Below are positions 18,336-27,521 of a stretch of 64,000 nucleotides of DNA, piece by piece. The DNA is from Nocardioides zhouii. Lineage in GTDB: Bacteria; Actinomycetota; Actinomycetes; Propionibacteriales; Nocardioidaceae. Where the stretch lies: positions 124,001-188,000 of the forward strand of contig NZ_SDWV01000009.1 in assembly GCF_004137345.1 (NCBI RefSeq). Reading direction: 5' to 3'. The first letter of the stretch is position 1; each line of letters begins with the position of its first letter. The position numbers were made by a program, and so were the translations under genes. The notes under the pieces are model-generated. The model saw only the letters and a list, made by a program, of their open reading frames with translations, had not been told where the DNA came from and did no database searches.

Positions 18336-20054
18336 ATGTCGCGCAACCCATGTCCTTCGGTTGGTCAGCAGGCGCGCGGCACGCGGCGGGCTCCGGCCCT
18401 CGCAGTCGCCCTGGCGGCGATGCTCGTGAGCGCCTGCTCCAGCGGCGGCTCCGGCGCGCCGCAGCAGGACTCGGCCGACGTCCCGGTGGCCGACGGCGGC
18501 GAGATCGTCATCGGCGCCGAGCAGGAGCCCGACTGCGCCGACTGGCTCGGCACCTGCTCGGGGTCCATCTGGGGCTCGTACATCATGCAGATCACCACGG
18601 TGCCGGTGGCGTTCAACACCCGCCGCGAGGGCGAGGACTGGGTGCCGGCCGCGTCGTCACTGCTCGCCTCCGAGCCCACCACGGAGGTCACGGACGGCGC
18701 GCAGGTGATCACCTACGAGATCAACCCCGACGCGGTGTGGTCCGACGGCACCCCGATCACCTCGGCCGACTTCGCGTACACCGCGCTCGAGATCCGCGAC
18801 GGCAAGGACATCCTCGACAAGACTGGCTACGAGAAGATCGAGAAGGTCGAGACCCCGGACGACGCCACCGTGGTGGTCACCCTCGACGAGCCGTACGCCT
18901 CGTGGAAGCAGCTGTTCAGCTCCTCGTACGGCGTCCTGCCCTCGCACCTGCTGGAGGGCAAGGACCGCGGTGCCCTGATGAAGGACGGCTACGACTGGAG
19001 CGGCGGCCCGTGGCTGATCGACGACTGGACGCGCGGCACCTCGGTCACCCTCGTCCCGAATCCCGAGTGGTGGGGCGAGGCCCCGAAGCTCGACAAGGTG
19101 ACCTTCCAGTTCATCGGTGACACCGCTGCGGCCTTCCAGGCGCTCAAGAGCGGACAGGTCGACGCGCTCTACCCGAGCCCCCAGCTCGACGTGATGAGCC
19201 AGATCGACGCCGGCATTCCCGGCACCCGGTCCGAGGCGGACGCGCAGACCGGCAACCTGGAGGCGATCTGGCTGAACAACACCGCGTTCCCGTTCGACTC
19301 GCAGGCGGTCCGGCAGTCGCTGGCCTACTCCATCGACCGCAAGGCCATCGTGACGCGCCTGTTCGGCTCACTGGACGTCACCGAGCCGGCGCAGTCGTTC
19401 TTCACGCCGCTGCTGAGCACCTTCGCCTCCTCCGACTTCGACGCCTACGTCCTCGACCTCGACAAGGTCGACGAGCTGATGACCGGCGACGGCTGGAGCA
19501 AGGACTCCTCGGGTGTGTGGAGCAAGGACGGCCGCACCGCGTCGTTCGCCATCGAGACCCTCGCCGGCAACAAGCGGCGCGACCTCACCCTGCAGATCCT
19601 GCAGGAGCAGCTCGCCACGGCCGGCTTCGAGATGACGATCAACGCCACCACGCCGGCCGACCTGTTCGGCAAGGCCGCCCCCAACGGCGACTTCCAGGCG
19701 GCGCTCTACACGCTGATCGACACCTTCCCGGAGCCGCTCAACCTGTCGTCCACCCTGAAGTCGACCAACGCGCCCTCGGAGGCCAACGGCTTCTCCGGCA
19801 TCAACTTCGGGCGGGTCGACATCCCCGGGCTCGACGACGTGCTCGACGCGATCGACCGGGAGACCGACGAGTCGGCCCGGGTGGCGGCCGCACACGAGGC
19901 AGACGCCCTGATCGCCGAGGCCGTCCCCGCGGTCCCCATGGTGGCCGTGCCCAACGTCCTGCTGTGGAGCGAGAAGCTCGCCGGGCCGATCGCCATCAAC
20001 CCCTCGGAGGGTCCGTTCTGGAACCTCGAGGCCTGGGGCCTGGCCGAGCAGTGA
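18336..20054 (+). CDS. ABC transporter substrate-binding lipoprotein (peptide/opine type)
   Basis: 572 residues; the ATG at 18336 is chosen over an in-frame GTG at 18330 because AGGAGG (18325-18330) then has good spacing. It has a lipoprotein signal peptide with lipobox LVSAC (Cys about 34). The rest is a family 5 solute-binding protein (cluster C): a WSDGTPITSADFAYTALEIR block, a LVPNPEWWGEAPKLDKVTF block and the hinge segment AFQALKSGQVDALY. It binds its ligand outside the membrane and passes it to the permeases encoded next. The ligand cannot be told from sequence. Confidence 0.93.
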   Translation: MSRNPCPSVGQQARGTRRAPALAVALAAMLVSACSSGGSGAPQQDSADVPVADGGEIVIGAEQEPDCADWLGTCSGSIWGSYIMQITTVPVAFNTRREGEDWVPAASSLLASEPTTEVTDGAQVITYEINPDAVWSDGTPITSADFAYTALEIRDGKDILDKTGYEKIEKVETPDDATVVVTLDEPYASWKQLFSSSYGVLPSHLLEGKDRGALMKDGYDWSGGPWLIDDWTRGTSVTLVPNPEWWGEAPKLDKVTFQFIGDTAAAFQALKSGQVDALYPSPQLDVMSQIDAGIPGTRSEADAQTGNLEAIWLNNTAFPFDSQAVRQSLAYSIDRKAIVTRLFGSLDVTEPAQSFFTPLLSTFASSDFDAYVLDLDKVDELMTGDGWSKDSSGVWSKDGRTASFAIETLAGNKRRDLTLQILQEQLATAGFEMTINATTPADLFGKAAPNGDFQAALYTLIDTFPEPLNLSSTLKSTNAPSEANGFSGINFGRVDIPGLDDVLDAIDRETDESARVAAAHEADALIAEAVPAVPMVAVPNVLLWSEKLAGPIAINPSEGPFWNLEAWGLAEQ

Positions 20055-20097
20055 CGGGTCGGGACGAGACGATGCGGGGACACGGAGGGGGCCGAGC

Positions 20098-21066
20098 GTG
20101 ATCGCGTACGTCGTGCGGCGCCTGCTGCTCTCCGTCCCGATCGTCCTCGTCGCGTCGTTCGTGCTCTTCCTCGCGGTGCGCGAGACGTTCGACCCGCTGG
20201 CCAAGCTGCGGCAGTCGCGCGACCCCGGGGTGCTCGAGCGGGAGACGGTCCGACTCGGCCTCGACCGGAGCGTGCCGGAGCAGTACGTCCTCTGGCTCAA
20301 GGGCTTCCTCACCGGCAACTGGGGCGTGAGCTCGCGCACCGGCGAGGACGTCCGCACGGTGATCTTCGCCGCCCTCGGTCCGACCCTCCAGCTGATCACG
20401 TGGGGCGTCCTGTTCGCCGTGGTGATCGCCGGCGCGATCTCGGTCTACTCCGCGACCAAGCAGTACTCCGCGGGCGACCACGTGCTGACGACGCTGAGCT
20501 ACATCGGCATCGCGCTGCCGGCGTTCTGGTTCGGCCTGGTGCTCATCCAGCTGCTCGCGGTGCTGCCCCGACAGTGGTTCGGCCTCGACGAGCCACCCCT
20601 CTACTTCGTCGGCCTCCACTCACCGGGCCGGACCGGCTTCGACCTCGACTACCTGCGCCACCTCGTGCTGCCGGTCCTCACCCTCACCATCACCCTCGTC
20701 GCGTCGTGGAGCCGCTTCGGGCGAGCGTCGATGCTCGACGCCCTCTCCAGCGACTACGTACGCACGGCCCGCGCCAAGGGTGTGCCGCGCCGGCAGGTGA
20801 TCCTGCGCCATGCGGCCCGCAACTCGCTGGCGCCGTTCGTCACCGTCGTCGCACTCGACGGGGCGCTGCTGTTCGGTGGGCTCATCGTCACCGAGCAGAT
20901 CTACTCCATCCCCGGCATGGGCCGCCTCTTCCTCGACTCCCTGCTGACCGGCGACGTGTTCGTCCTCCTGCCGTGGATGCTGGTCGTCGCCGTGGCAGTC
21001 GTCCTCTGCAACCTGCTGGCCGACGTGGGCTACGCACTGCTCGACCCGAGGGTGAGGCTGCGATGA
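20098..21066 (+). CDS. ABC transporter permease (DppB type)
   Basis: 322 residues, GTG start. The N-terminal pattern YVVRRLLLSVPIVLVASFVL is typical of DppB/OppB, and about six membrane helices follow. The cytoplasmic EAA loop reads DYVRTARAKGVPRRQVILRH. Forms the membrane channel with the DppC-type partner, whose start overlaps this stop by 4 bp. Confidence 0.94.
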   Translation: MIAYVVRRLLLSVPIVLVASFVLFLAVRETFDPLAKLRQSRDPGVLERETVRLGLDRSVPEQYVLWLKGFLTGNWGVSSRTGEDVRTVIFAALGPTLQLITWGVLFAVVIAGAISVYSATKQYSAGDHVLTTLSYIGIALPAFWFGLVLIQLLAVLPRQWFGLDEPPLYFVGLHSPGRTGFDLDYLRHLVLPVLTLTITLVASWSRFGRASMLDALSSDYVRTARAKGVPRRQVILRHAARNSLAPFVTVVALDGALLFGGLIVTEQIYSIPGMGRLFLDSLLTGDVFVLLPWMLVVAVAVVLCNLLADVGYALLDPRVRLR

Positions 21067-21962
21067 GCGCGGACATGGGCACGGTCGCCCAGATGGCCGA
21101 GGTCGCACCGGCGCAGGTGTCCGGGACGCGCGAGGTGCTGCGCCGATTCGTACGCCACAGGTTGGCCGCGATCGGCACCGTGGTCCTGCTCCTGCTCGTC
21201 GTGGCCTGCTTCGGTGCCAGCTGGATCGCTCCCTACGAGAAGGGTGCGCAGGACCTGCTGATCGGTCCGACCGGCCCGTCCGCCCAGCACCCCCTCGGCA
21301 CGGACGAGCTCGGTCGCGACTACCTCACCGAGCTGCTCTTCGCCGGTCGCATCTCGCTGGCCATCGGCTTCTTCGTCGCGGTCTTCGCCACCGTCCTGGG
21401 CACGGCGGTCGGTGCGATCGCCGGATACCGCGGCGGGGCGCTCGGCGAGCTGATCATGCGGGTCACCGACCTGTTCCTCATCGTCCCGGGCGTGGCGATC
21501 CTCGCCCTGGCGCTGGAGGGACTGGGCTCGTCACCGACGACGATCGTGCTCGTGCTGGCCGGCATCAGCTGGACCTACATCGCCCGCGTGGTCCGTTCGC
21601 AGGTGCTGTCGCTGCGCGAGAAGGAGTTCGTCGAGGCAGCGCGGGTCGTCGGCGCGTCGACCACCCGGATCCTGGTCCGCCACCTGTTGCCCAACCTGGC
21701 CGGACTGATCGTCGTCAACATCTCCCTCGCCACGGCGACGGCGATCATCGTCGAGTCCACGCTGAGCTTCCTCGGCTTCGGCGTGCAGCCACCGCGCACG
21801 AGCTGGGGCAACATGCTCAGCCAGGCCGCCGGCCTCGTCGGCACCGAGCAGGTCTACCTCCTCTACTTCCCCGGCCTCTTCATCCTCGTCACCGTGCTCG
21901 CGGTGAACTTCGTCGGCGACGGCCTGCGCGACGCGCTCGACCCGCAGGGGAAGCAGCTGTGA
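21063..21962 (+). CDS. ABC transporter permease (DppC type)
   Basis: 299 residues from an ATG overlapping the previous stop. The N-terminal helix (AAIGTVVLLLLVVACFGASW), the HPLGTDELGRDYLTELLFAG block and the EAA loop (EFVEAARVVGASTTRILVRH) are all typical of the DppC/OppC family. The C-terminal segment FLGFGVQPPRTSWGNML is also diagnostic. Second half of the channel; stop overlaps the ATPase gene by 4 bp. Confidence 0.94.
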   Translation: MSADMGTVAQMAEVAPAQVSGTREVLRRFVRHRLAAIGTVVLLLLVVACFGASWIAPYEKGAQDLLIGPTGPSAQHPLGTDELGRDYLTELLFAGRISLAIGFFVAVFATVLGTAVGAIAGYRGGALGELIMRVTDLFLIVPGVAILALALEGLGSSPTTIVLVLAGISWTYIARVVRSQVLSLREKEFVEAARVVGASTTRILVRHLLPNLAGLIVVNISLATATAIIVESTLSFLGFGVQPPRTSWGNMLSQAAGLVGTEQVYLLYFPGLFILVTVLAVNFVGDGLRDALDPQGKQL

Positions 21963-22981
21963 GCGCCCCGGTCCTCGCCGTGGACGCCCTCGGCGTGGTC
22001 TTCGAGACCGACCGCGGGCCGGCCGTGACGGTCGACGGTGTCAGCTTCGAGGTGGCCGCGGGCGAGACCGTCGGGATCGTCGGCGAGTCGGGCTCAGGCA
22101 AGAGCACCACCTCGCTCGCCGTGATGGGGCTGCTCCCGCGCAACGCACGGGTCACCGGGTCGATCAAGCTGCAGGGCGAGGAGCTCGTGGGCCGCCCCGA
22201 CACGGAGATGCGCGAGCTGCGCGGCAAGCAGGTCGCGATGGTCTTCCAGGACTCGCTGGCCGCGCTCAACCCGGTGGTCACCGTCGGCGACCAGCTCGCC
22301 GAGGCGGTCCGCGTCCACCACCCCGGAACCCGGTCCTCGGTCCTGCGCGGCCGAGCGATCGAGCTGCTCGAGCTCGTCGGGATCCCCTCGCCGCACACGC
22401 GCGTCGACCGCTACCCGCACGGGTTCTCGGGCGGCATGCGCCAGCGAGCCGTCATCGCGATGGCGGTGGCCAACGAGCCGAGCCTGATCATCGCCGACGA
22501 GCCCACCACAGCCCTGGACGTGACCGTGCAGGCGCAGATCCTCCAGGTCCTGCGCACCGTCCAGGACGAGACCGGGACGGCGATCATGCTGATCACCCAC
22601 GACCTCGGGGTGGTCGCCGGCGTGGCCGACCGCGTGCTCGTGATGTACGCCGGCGGGCTGGTCGAGCAGGGCTCGGTCGAGCAGGCCTTCTACGAGCCCA
22701 GCCACCCCTACACCCGCGGCCTGCTCGCCTCGCTGCCGCGGACCGACCGCCGCAGCCGCGACGATCGCCTCTTCCAGATCGCCGGCCAGCCGCCACGCCC
22801 GACCGACCTGCCGCCGGGCTGCCGCTTCGGCCCGCGCTGCGAGTTCTTCGAGGCCGACCCCTGCTCGGTCACGGCGCCTCCGGCCGCAGAGGTCGGGCCG
22901 GGGCACCTCGCCGCCTGCCACTTCGTCGACAAGGTCGTCGCGTCGTCGCTCGACGCGGGGGAGCGGGGCACCGGTGACTGA
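21959..22981 (+). CDS. ABC transporter ATPase (DppD type)
   Basis: 340 residues, GTG start. Walker [13 protein letters not shown]-loop [12 protein letters not shown], signature [12 protein letters not shown] and Walker [13 protein letters not shown] are intact. The C-terminal oligopeptide-transporter domain has the usual Cys-containing [15 protein letters not shown]. Powers uptake as a heterodimer with the next ATPase; the two genes overlap by 8 bp. Confidence 0.95.
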   Translation: MSAPVLAVDALGVVFETDRGPAVTVDGVSFEVAAGETVGIVGESGSGKSTTSLAVMGLLPRNARVTGSIKLQGEELVGRPDTEMRELRGKQVAMVFQDSLAALNPVVTVGDQLAEAVRVHHPGTRSSVLRGRAIELLELVGIPSPHTRVDRYPHGFSGGMRQRAVIAMAVANEPSLIIADEPTTALDVTVQAQILQVLRTVQDETGTAIMLITHDLGVVAGVADRVLVMYAGGLVEQGSVEQAFYEPSHPYTRGLLASLPRTDRRSRDDRLFQIAGQPPRPTDLPPGCRFGPRCEFFEADPCSVTAPPAAEVGPGHLAACHFVDKVVASSLDAGERGTGD

Positions 22982-23945
22982 CGCACTGGTGATCGACAAC
23001 CTGGTCACGGAGTACCCGATCCGCGCCGGCGTGCTCGGCCGCACCGTCGGTGCGGTGCAGGCCGTCGCCGGCGTCTCCCTCCGGATCGGGCAGGGGCGCA
23101 CCTTCGGCCTGGTCGGCGAGACCGGCTGCGGCAAGAGCAGCCTGGGGCGCAGCGTCGTACGCCTGGTGGAGCCGACGTCGGGCCGCGTGCTCCTCGGCGG
23201 CGACGACATCACCGCGCTGGGCGAGCGCGGCTTCCGGGCCGTACGCCGCCGGGTCCAGCTCGTCTTCCAGGACCCGTACGCCTCGCTCAACCCCCGCATG
23301 ACGGTCGGGGCGATCGTGGCCGAGCCGCTGGTGATCCACGGCCTGCGGCGAGGTGCCCGTGCGGAGCGGGTCACGGAGCTGCTCGAGCTGGTCGGGCTCG
23401 ACGCGGGCCATGCGACCCGGCACCCGCACGAGTTCTCCGGGGGCCAGCGCCAGCGCATCGGCATCGCCCGGGCGCTGGCGGTCGAGCCGGAGGTGCTGGT
23501 GCTCGACGAGCCGGTCAGCGCGCTGGACGTCAGCGTCCAGGCCGGCGTGCTCAACCTGCTCGACGACCTCCAGCGCGAGCTCGGCCTGACCTACCTCTTC
23601 ATCGCCCACGACCTCGGCGTCGTACGCCACCTGAGCCACGAGGTCGGCGTGATGTACCTCGGTCGCATCGTCGAGCAGGGTCCGGTCGACGCACTCTACG
23701 AGCGGCCGCTCCACCCCTACACGCAGGCGCTGCTCTCCGCCGTGCCGATCCCGGACCCGCGCATCGAGCGCACGCGCGAGCGGATCGTGCTGACCGGCGA
23801 CGTGCCGAGCCCGGTCGACCCACCGTCGGGCTGCCGTTTCCGCACCCGCTGCTGGAAGGCCACCGAGCTGTGCGCCGAGGTGGTGCCGGAGCCACGGCTC
23901 ATCGACGAGCGCCTGGTCGCCTGCCACCACGTCGACACCCCCTGA
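22974..23945 (+). CDS. ABC transporter ATPase (DppF type)
   Basis: 323 residues, GTG start. Walker [13 protein letters not shown]-loop [14 protein letters not shown], signature [12 protein letters not shown], Walker [14 protein letters not shown]-loop FIAHDLGVV. The C-terminal [14 protein letters not shown] again marks the oligopeptide-type subgroup. The five importer genes form a complete operon, and the dehydrogenase gene follows after 27 bp. Confidence 0.95.
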   Translation: MTDALVIDNLVTEYPIRAGVLGRTVGAVQAVAGVSLRIGQGRTFGLVGETGCGKSSLGRSVVRLVEPTSGRVLLGGDDITALGERGFRAVRRRVQLVFQDPYASLNPRMTVGAIVAEPLVIHGLRRGARAERVTELLELVGLDAGHATRHPHEFSGGQRQRIGIARALAVEPEVLVLDEPVSALDVSVQAGVLNLLDDLQRELGLTYLFIAHDLGVVRHLSHEVGVMYLGRIVEQGPVDALYERPLHPYTQALLSAVPIPDPRIERTRERIVLTGDVPSPVDPPSGCRFRTRCWKATELCAEVVPEPRLIDERLVACHHVDTP

Positions 23946-23972
23946 CCCGCATCGCTTCCCGAGGAGACCCCC

Positions 23973-25061
23973 ATGGCCCGGCCGCACCGCATCGCCGTCA
24001 TCCCCGGCGACGGCATCGGGCAGGAGGTGGTGCCCGAGGGACTGCGCGTGCTGCGCGCGGCCGCCGGCCGGTTCGACGTGCCCCTCGAGATCGAGGAGTT
24101 CGACTTCGCCTGCGCCGACCACTACGTCCGTACGGGCGCGATGCTGCCCGACGACTGGTTCGAGACGCTGTCCGGCTTCGACGCCATCTTCTTCGGCGCC
24201 GTCGGGTGGCCCGAGGTGGTTCCGGACCACGTGTCGCTCTGGGGCTCGCTGCTCCAGTTCCGCCGGCGGTTCGACCAGTACGTCAACCTCCGCCCGTGCC
24301 GCCTCGTCCCCGGTGTGCCCAGCCCGCTCGCGGGACGCGAGCCCGGTGACATCGACTTCCTCGTCGTCCGCGAGAACACCGAGGGCGAGTACTCCAGCAT
24401 CGGCGGCCGGATCTTCGAGGGCACCGACCGCGAGGTCGTGGTGCAGGAGACGGTCATGACACGGGTCGGCGTCGACCGCGTGCTGGAGTACGCCTTCGAG
24501 CTCGCGCGGTCACGTCCCGCGCGGCACCTCACGTCCGCGACGAAGAGCAACGGCATCTCCATCTCGATGCCCTACTGGGACGAACGGTTCGCCGAGGTCG
24601 GTGCGCGGTATCCCGATGTCCTCCGCGACCAGTTCCACATCGACATCCTGGCCGCCAACTTCGTCCTCAAGCCGGACCACTTCGACGTGGTGGTCGCGAG
24701 CAACCTCTTCGGCGACATCCTCTCCGACCTCGGCCCGGCGTGCACCGGGACGATCGGTATCGCGCCGAGCGCCAACATCAACCCGTCGAGGGAGTTCCCC
24801 AGCCTCTTCGAGCCGGTGCACGGGTCGGCGCCCGACATCGCGGGACGTGGCATCGCCAACCCGGTCGGCCAGATCTGGTCGGCCGCGATGATGCTCGAGC
24901 ACCTCGGGCACCCCGAGGCCGGCGCCGCGGTGGTCGTCGCCATCGAGGACGTGCTAGCCCGCGGTCCGCAGGGTGCACCGCTGACCCCCGACATGGGCGG
25001 CTCCGCGACCACCGTCCACCTGGGCGCGGCGATCGCCGCCGAGGTGGCCAGAGCCGGCTGA
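23973..25061 (+). CDS. Tartrate dehydrogenase/decarboxylase or D-malate dehydrogenase
   Basis: 362 residues in the isocitrate/isopropylmalate dehydrogenase superfamily. It carries the long conserved blocks of the TtuC/DmlA subgroup: FGAVGWPEVVPDHVSLWGSL, YVNLRPCRLVPGVPSPLAGR, RENTEGEYSSIGGR, TSATKSNGISISMPYWDERF, NLFGDILSDLGPACTGTIGI. These enzymes oxidise L-tartrate, meso-tartrate or D-malate with NAD and a divalent metal, in the cytoplasm. Last gene of the importer operon, which suggests that the imported compound, or a product of it, is a hydroxy-acid; that link is inference. Confidence 0.9.
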   Translation: MARPHRIAVIPGDGIGQEVVPEGLRVLRAAAGRFDVPLEIEEFDFACADHYVRTGAMLPDDWFETLSGFDAIFFGAVGWPEVVPDHVSLWGSLLQFRRRFDQYVNLRPCRLVPGVPSPLAGREPGDIDFLVVRENTEGEYSSIGGRIFEGTDREVVVQETVMTRVGVDRVLEYAFELARSRPARHLTSATKSNGISISMPYWDERFAEVGARYPDVLRDQFHIDILAANFVLKPDHFDVVVASNLFGDILSDLGPACTGTIGIAPSANINPSREFPSLFEPVHGSAPDIAGRGIANPVGQIWSAAMMLEHLGHPEAGAAVVVAIEDVLARGPQGAPLTPDMGGSATTVHLGAAIAAEVARAG

Positions 25062-25085
25062 GGTCAGCTCTGACATTCTCGGGAC

Positions 25086-25388
25086 GTGGCCCCGACCGAC
25101 GACGACAAGTGGCTCGTCGTCGACGGCCGCCGCTGGCGGCGTACGGACCCGGCCATCCCGCCTGACGCACTCGCCCGGCTGAAGTCCCACCTCGGCCGCG
25201 GCCGATCAGGCGTCCGCACCGCCGACTCCGACGCCGAGCTCGCGGCGACCCGGCACCGCACCCAGCTCGCTAAGGTCGGGCTCGGCGAGCGCGGCACGGC
25301 GTGGTGGGAGCAGACCGACGACGAGCGACGGGAGCGCTGGGAGTCGGCGCTGGCCGAGCTCGACGCGCTCGACCGGGGGGACGGCTGA
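25086..25388 (+). CDS. Conserved hypothetical small protein
   Basis: 100 residues, GTG start. I do not recognise a functional family. It begins with a KWLVVDGRRWRRTDPAIP block that resembles a family of small actinobacterial proteins of unknown role, then LKSHLGRGRSGVR and a charged C-terminal helix (WEQTDDERRERWESALAELD). Soluble, no Cys. Its stop overlaps the ATG of the PASTA membrane protein by 1 bp, so the two are likely translated together. Confidence 0.75.
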   Translation: MAPTDDDKWLVVDGRRWRRTDPAIPPDALARLKSHLGRGRSGVRTADSDAELAATRHRTQLAKVGLGERGTAWWEQTDDERRERWESALAELDALDRGDG

Positions 25389-26392
25389 TGGACGTCGAGG
25401 ACTACCGCGTTGCGCGCCATCGGCGGCTCGTCGAGATCGCGATCGAGCTCGGCGTGCCGACGGACCGTGCTGCGGGCGTGGTCGACCGGGTGATCGAGGA
25501 CCAGCGACGTCGCATCCTCCGGGCCGCAGACCCCGACGAGGTGGTGGTCCCCGCACTCCGCGAGGAGGTGCTCGGCGGGAGGTCTCGCGGTCCCTCGCTC
25601 GCCGTCGCCGCCCTGGTCGCCGTCGTCGCGGCGGCGTTCGCAGTCCCTCTCCTGACCGGTCCCCCCGACCGCGAGGAGGTTGAGCGGAAGGTTGCGACGA
25701 TCCCCTCGCTGGTGGGCCTCACCTCCACCGAGGCAGTGCGTGCGCTGGGTCGTGCCGGCATCGCGACACGAGTCGATCCGGTGCCCCAGTGCGACCCGGC
25801 CGGGCAGGTGCTCGGGTCCGTACCTCCGTCCGGTGACACGGTCCGGCCCGACGAGGTGGTGACCGTCGTCGCGACAGCGGCGCCGACCTGGAGCTGTCCG
25901 GCCGACGCCGCCGGACGCGTCCAGGCGTGGGCGTTCCTTCGCTTCCTCGTCTCCGGTTCGGGCCGCCCGCGCCTGGCTCCCGAGGTGCGGCTGTACGTCG
26001 ACGGCGAGGCGGCCGGGACGGCCGACGGGACCCAGCCGGCCACGTCGTCCGACTGGCGCTGGCGCGTGCGCGATCCGGTCGTGGCGTACGCCGTGCGCCC
26101 GGTGGCCAACGACCTCGGGCAGCCAGTCGTCTCGATCACGCGGGGACCACTGCCGGCCACCACGTGCGGACTTCCCACGCCGATGCCGTCCGGCGTCGCG
26201 GCGGCGCCCACCCGGGTCGTGCTCACGATCGACAGCGCGGGACCGGAGCACGCGTGCCAGCTGACGATCGACCTCTACGAGGACGACGACGGAGCAATCG
26301 CGGTGGTCTCCGTGATCCTTCCCGGCGGCACAGGTCTCGGGCCGCCCCCCTGGGTACGCACCCGCGACGACCTCGACGACCTCGACGACTGA
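25388..26392 (+). CDS. Membrane protein with a PASTA domain
   Basis: 334 residues from the ATG at 25388. A cytoplasmic N-terminus of about 75 residues is followed by a membrane helix (SLAVAALVAVVAAAFAVPLL) and a PASTA-like domain (IPSLVGLTSTEAVRALGRAG ... VLGSVPPSGDTVRPDEVVTV). The remaining extracytoplasmic part (about 165 residues) is unrecognised and has several Cys residues that could form disulfides. PASTA domains usually bind peptidoglycan fragments or beta-lactams and are mostly found on kinases and PBPs, so a kinase-free protein here is unusual. Function unknown. Confidence 0.8.
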   Translation: MDVEDYRVARHRRLVEIAIELGVPTDRAAGVVDRVIEDQRRRILRAADPDEVVVPALREEVLGGRSRGPSLAVAALVAVVAAAFAVPLLTGPPDREEVERKVATIPSLVGLTSTEAVRALGRAGIATRVDPVPQCDPAGQVLGSVPPSGDTVRPDEVVTVVATAAPTWSCPADAAGRVQAWAFLRFLVSGSGRPRLAPEVRLYVDGEAAGTADGTQPATSSDWRWRVRDPVVAYAVRPVANDLGQPVVSITRGPLPATTCGLPTPMPSGVAAAPTRVVLTIDSAGPEHACQLTIDLYEDDDGAIAVVSVILPGGTGLGPPPWVRTRDDLDDLDD

Positions 26393-26412
26393 CCCACTGG
26401 CATGCTCGCCGG

Positions 26413-27048
26413 GTGACCGACCCCGCGCACGAGCAGGCACCCCGACCGTCGGCCGAGGGCCTCGCGGAGCCGATGCGCTCGCGCTGGAGCGCCAGCGTGT
26501 ACGACGACCGCCACCGGTTGGGCGAGGCCGAGATCGAGACCCTGCTGCATGCCGCGCAGTGGGCGCCGAGCGCCGGCAACAGCCAGCCGTGGCTGTTCTT
26601 CGTGTGCGTCCCCGGGACGCCCAACCACGACCGGCTGGTCGCTACGCTGAGCCGGGGCAACTCCGGGTGGGTGCCGCGGGCCTCGGTCGTCTTCCTCACC
26701 GCCGCGCACGTACGCACCGGCGAGGAGCCCGACGCGCCGGCGTTCAGCGACTACGCGTTGCACGACGTCGGCCAGGCCGCGGCCCACCTGACCCTGCAGG
26801 CGCGGGCGATGGGGTTGCACGCCCACCAGTTCGCGGGCTTCGACCACGACGCCCTCGCTGCGGCCCTCGGCGTACCGCCCACCCACCAGCTGCTCACCGG
26901 CATCGCCGTCGGCGCACCGGGCGACCCGGCCGATGTCGACGAGCGCACGGCGGCCCGCGACCACCGCGACCGGGTGCGCAAGCCGCTGGCGGAGTGGGCG
27001 TTCTGGGGAGGGTTCGGCGAGGGTCAGGTGGCAGACTCGGAGGCATGA
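26413..27048 (+). CDS. Nitroreductase-family FMN oxidoreductase
   Basis: 211 residues from the GTG at 26413. The N-terminal RSRWSASVYDDRHRLGEAEI and HAAQWAPSAGNSQPWLFFV are the FMN-binding blocks of the family. The DVGQAAAHLTLQARAMGLHA helix and the LLTGIAVGAPGD segment complete the fold. It should reduce nitro, quinone or enone groups with NAD(P)H; substrate unknown. The stop overlaps the glutathione peroxidase start (ATGA). Confidence 0.88.
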   Translation: MTDPAHEQAPRPSAEGLAEPMRSRWSASVYDDRHRLGEAEIETLLHAAQWAPSAGNSQPWLFFVCVPGTPNHDRLVATLSRGNSGWVPRASVVFLTAAHVRTGEEPDAPAFSDYALHDVGQAAAHLTLQARAMGLHAHQFAGFDHDALAAALGVPPTHQLLTGIAVGAPGDPADVDERTAARDHRDRVRKPLAEWAFWGGFGEGQVADSEA

Positions 27049-27521
27049 CTTCTCTCAACGACTTCTCGGCGCCCGCGATCGACGGCACGGACACCGACCT
27101 CTCGCAGTACGACGGCAAGGTCGTGCTCGTGGTCAACACCGCCTCGCAGTGCGGCTTCACCGGCCAGTACAAGGGCCTGCAGCAGCTCCACGACACCTAC
27201 GAGGACCAGGGCCTCGTCGTGCTCGGGTTTCCCTGCGACCAGTTCGGCAACCAGGAGCCGGGCAACGAGTCGGAGATCTCCGACTTCTGCGAGCGCAACT
27301 TCGGCGTGACGTTCCCGCTGTTCTCCAAGGTCGACGTCAACGGCGACGAGGCGCACCCGCTGTTCGACTGGCTGAAGGACTCCAAGGGCGGCCTGCTCGG
27401 CAGCAAGATCAAGTGGAACTTCACCAAGTTCCTCGTCGGTCGCGACGGCCAGGTCATCAGCCGCTACGCCCCGACCACCGAGCCGGAGAAGCTGAGCAAG
27501 GACATCGAGAAGGCGCTGTGA
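27045..27521 (+). CDS. Glutathione peroxidase-family thiol peroxidase
   Basis: 158 residues, the usual short bacterial form. The peroxidatic Cys (C36) is in NTASQCGFTGQY, the Gln in GFPCDQFGNQEPG, and the Trp in KWNFTKFLVG. A further Cys at 82 (DFCERNFGV) matches the resolving Cys of thioredoxin-dependent forms, so it probably uses thioredoxin or mycothiol-linked partners rather than glutathione, which actinobacteria lack. Cytoplasmic. Co-translated with the nitroreductase; both fit oxidant defence. Confidence 0.93.
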   Translation: MTSLNDFSAPAIDGTDTDLSQYDGKVVLVVNTASQCGFTGQYKGLQQLHDTYEDQGLVVLGFPCDQFGNQEPGNESEISDFCERNFGVTFPLFSKVDVNGDEAHPLFDWLKDSKGGLLGSKIKWNFTKFLVGRDGQVISRYAPTTEPEKLSKDIEKAL

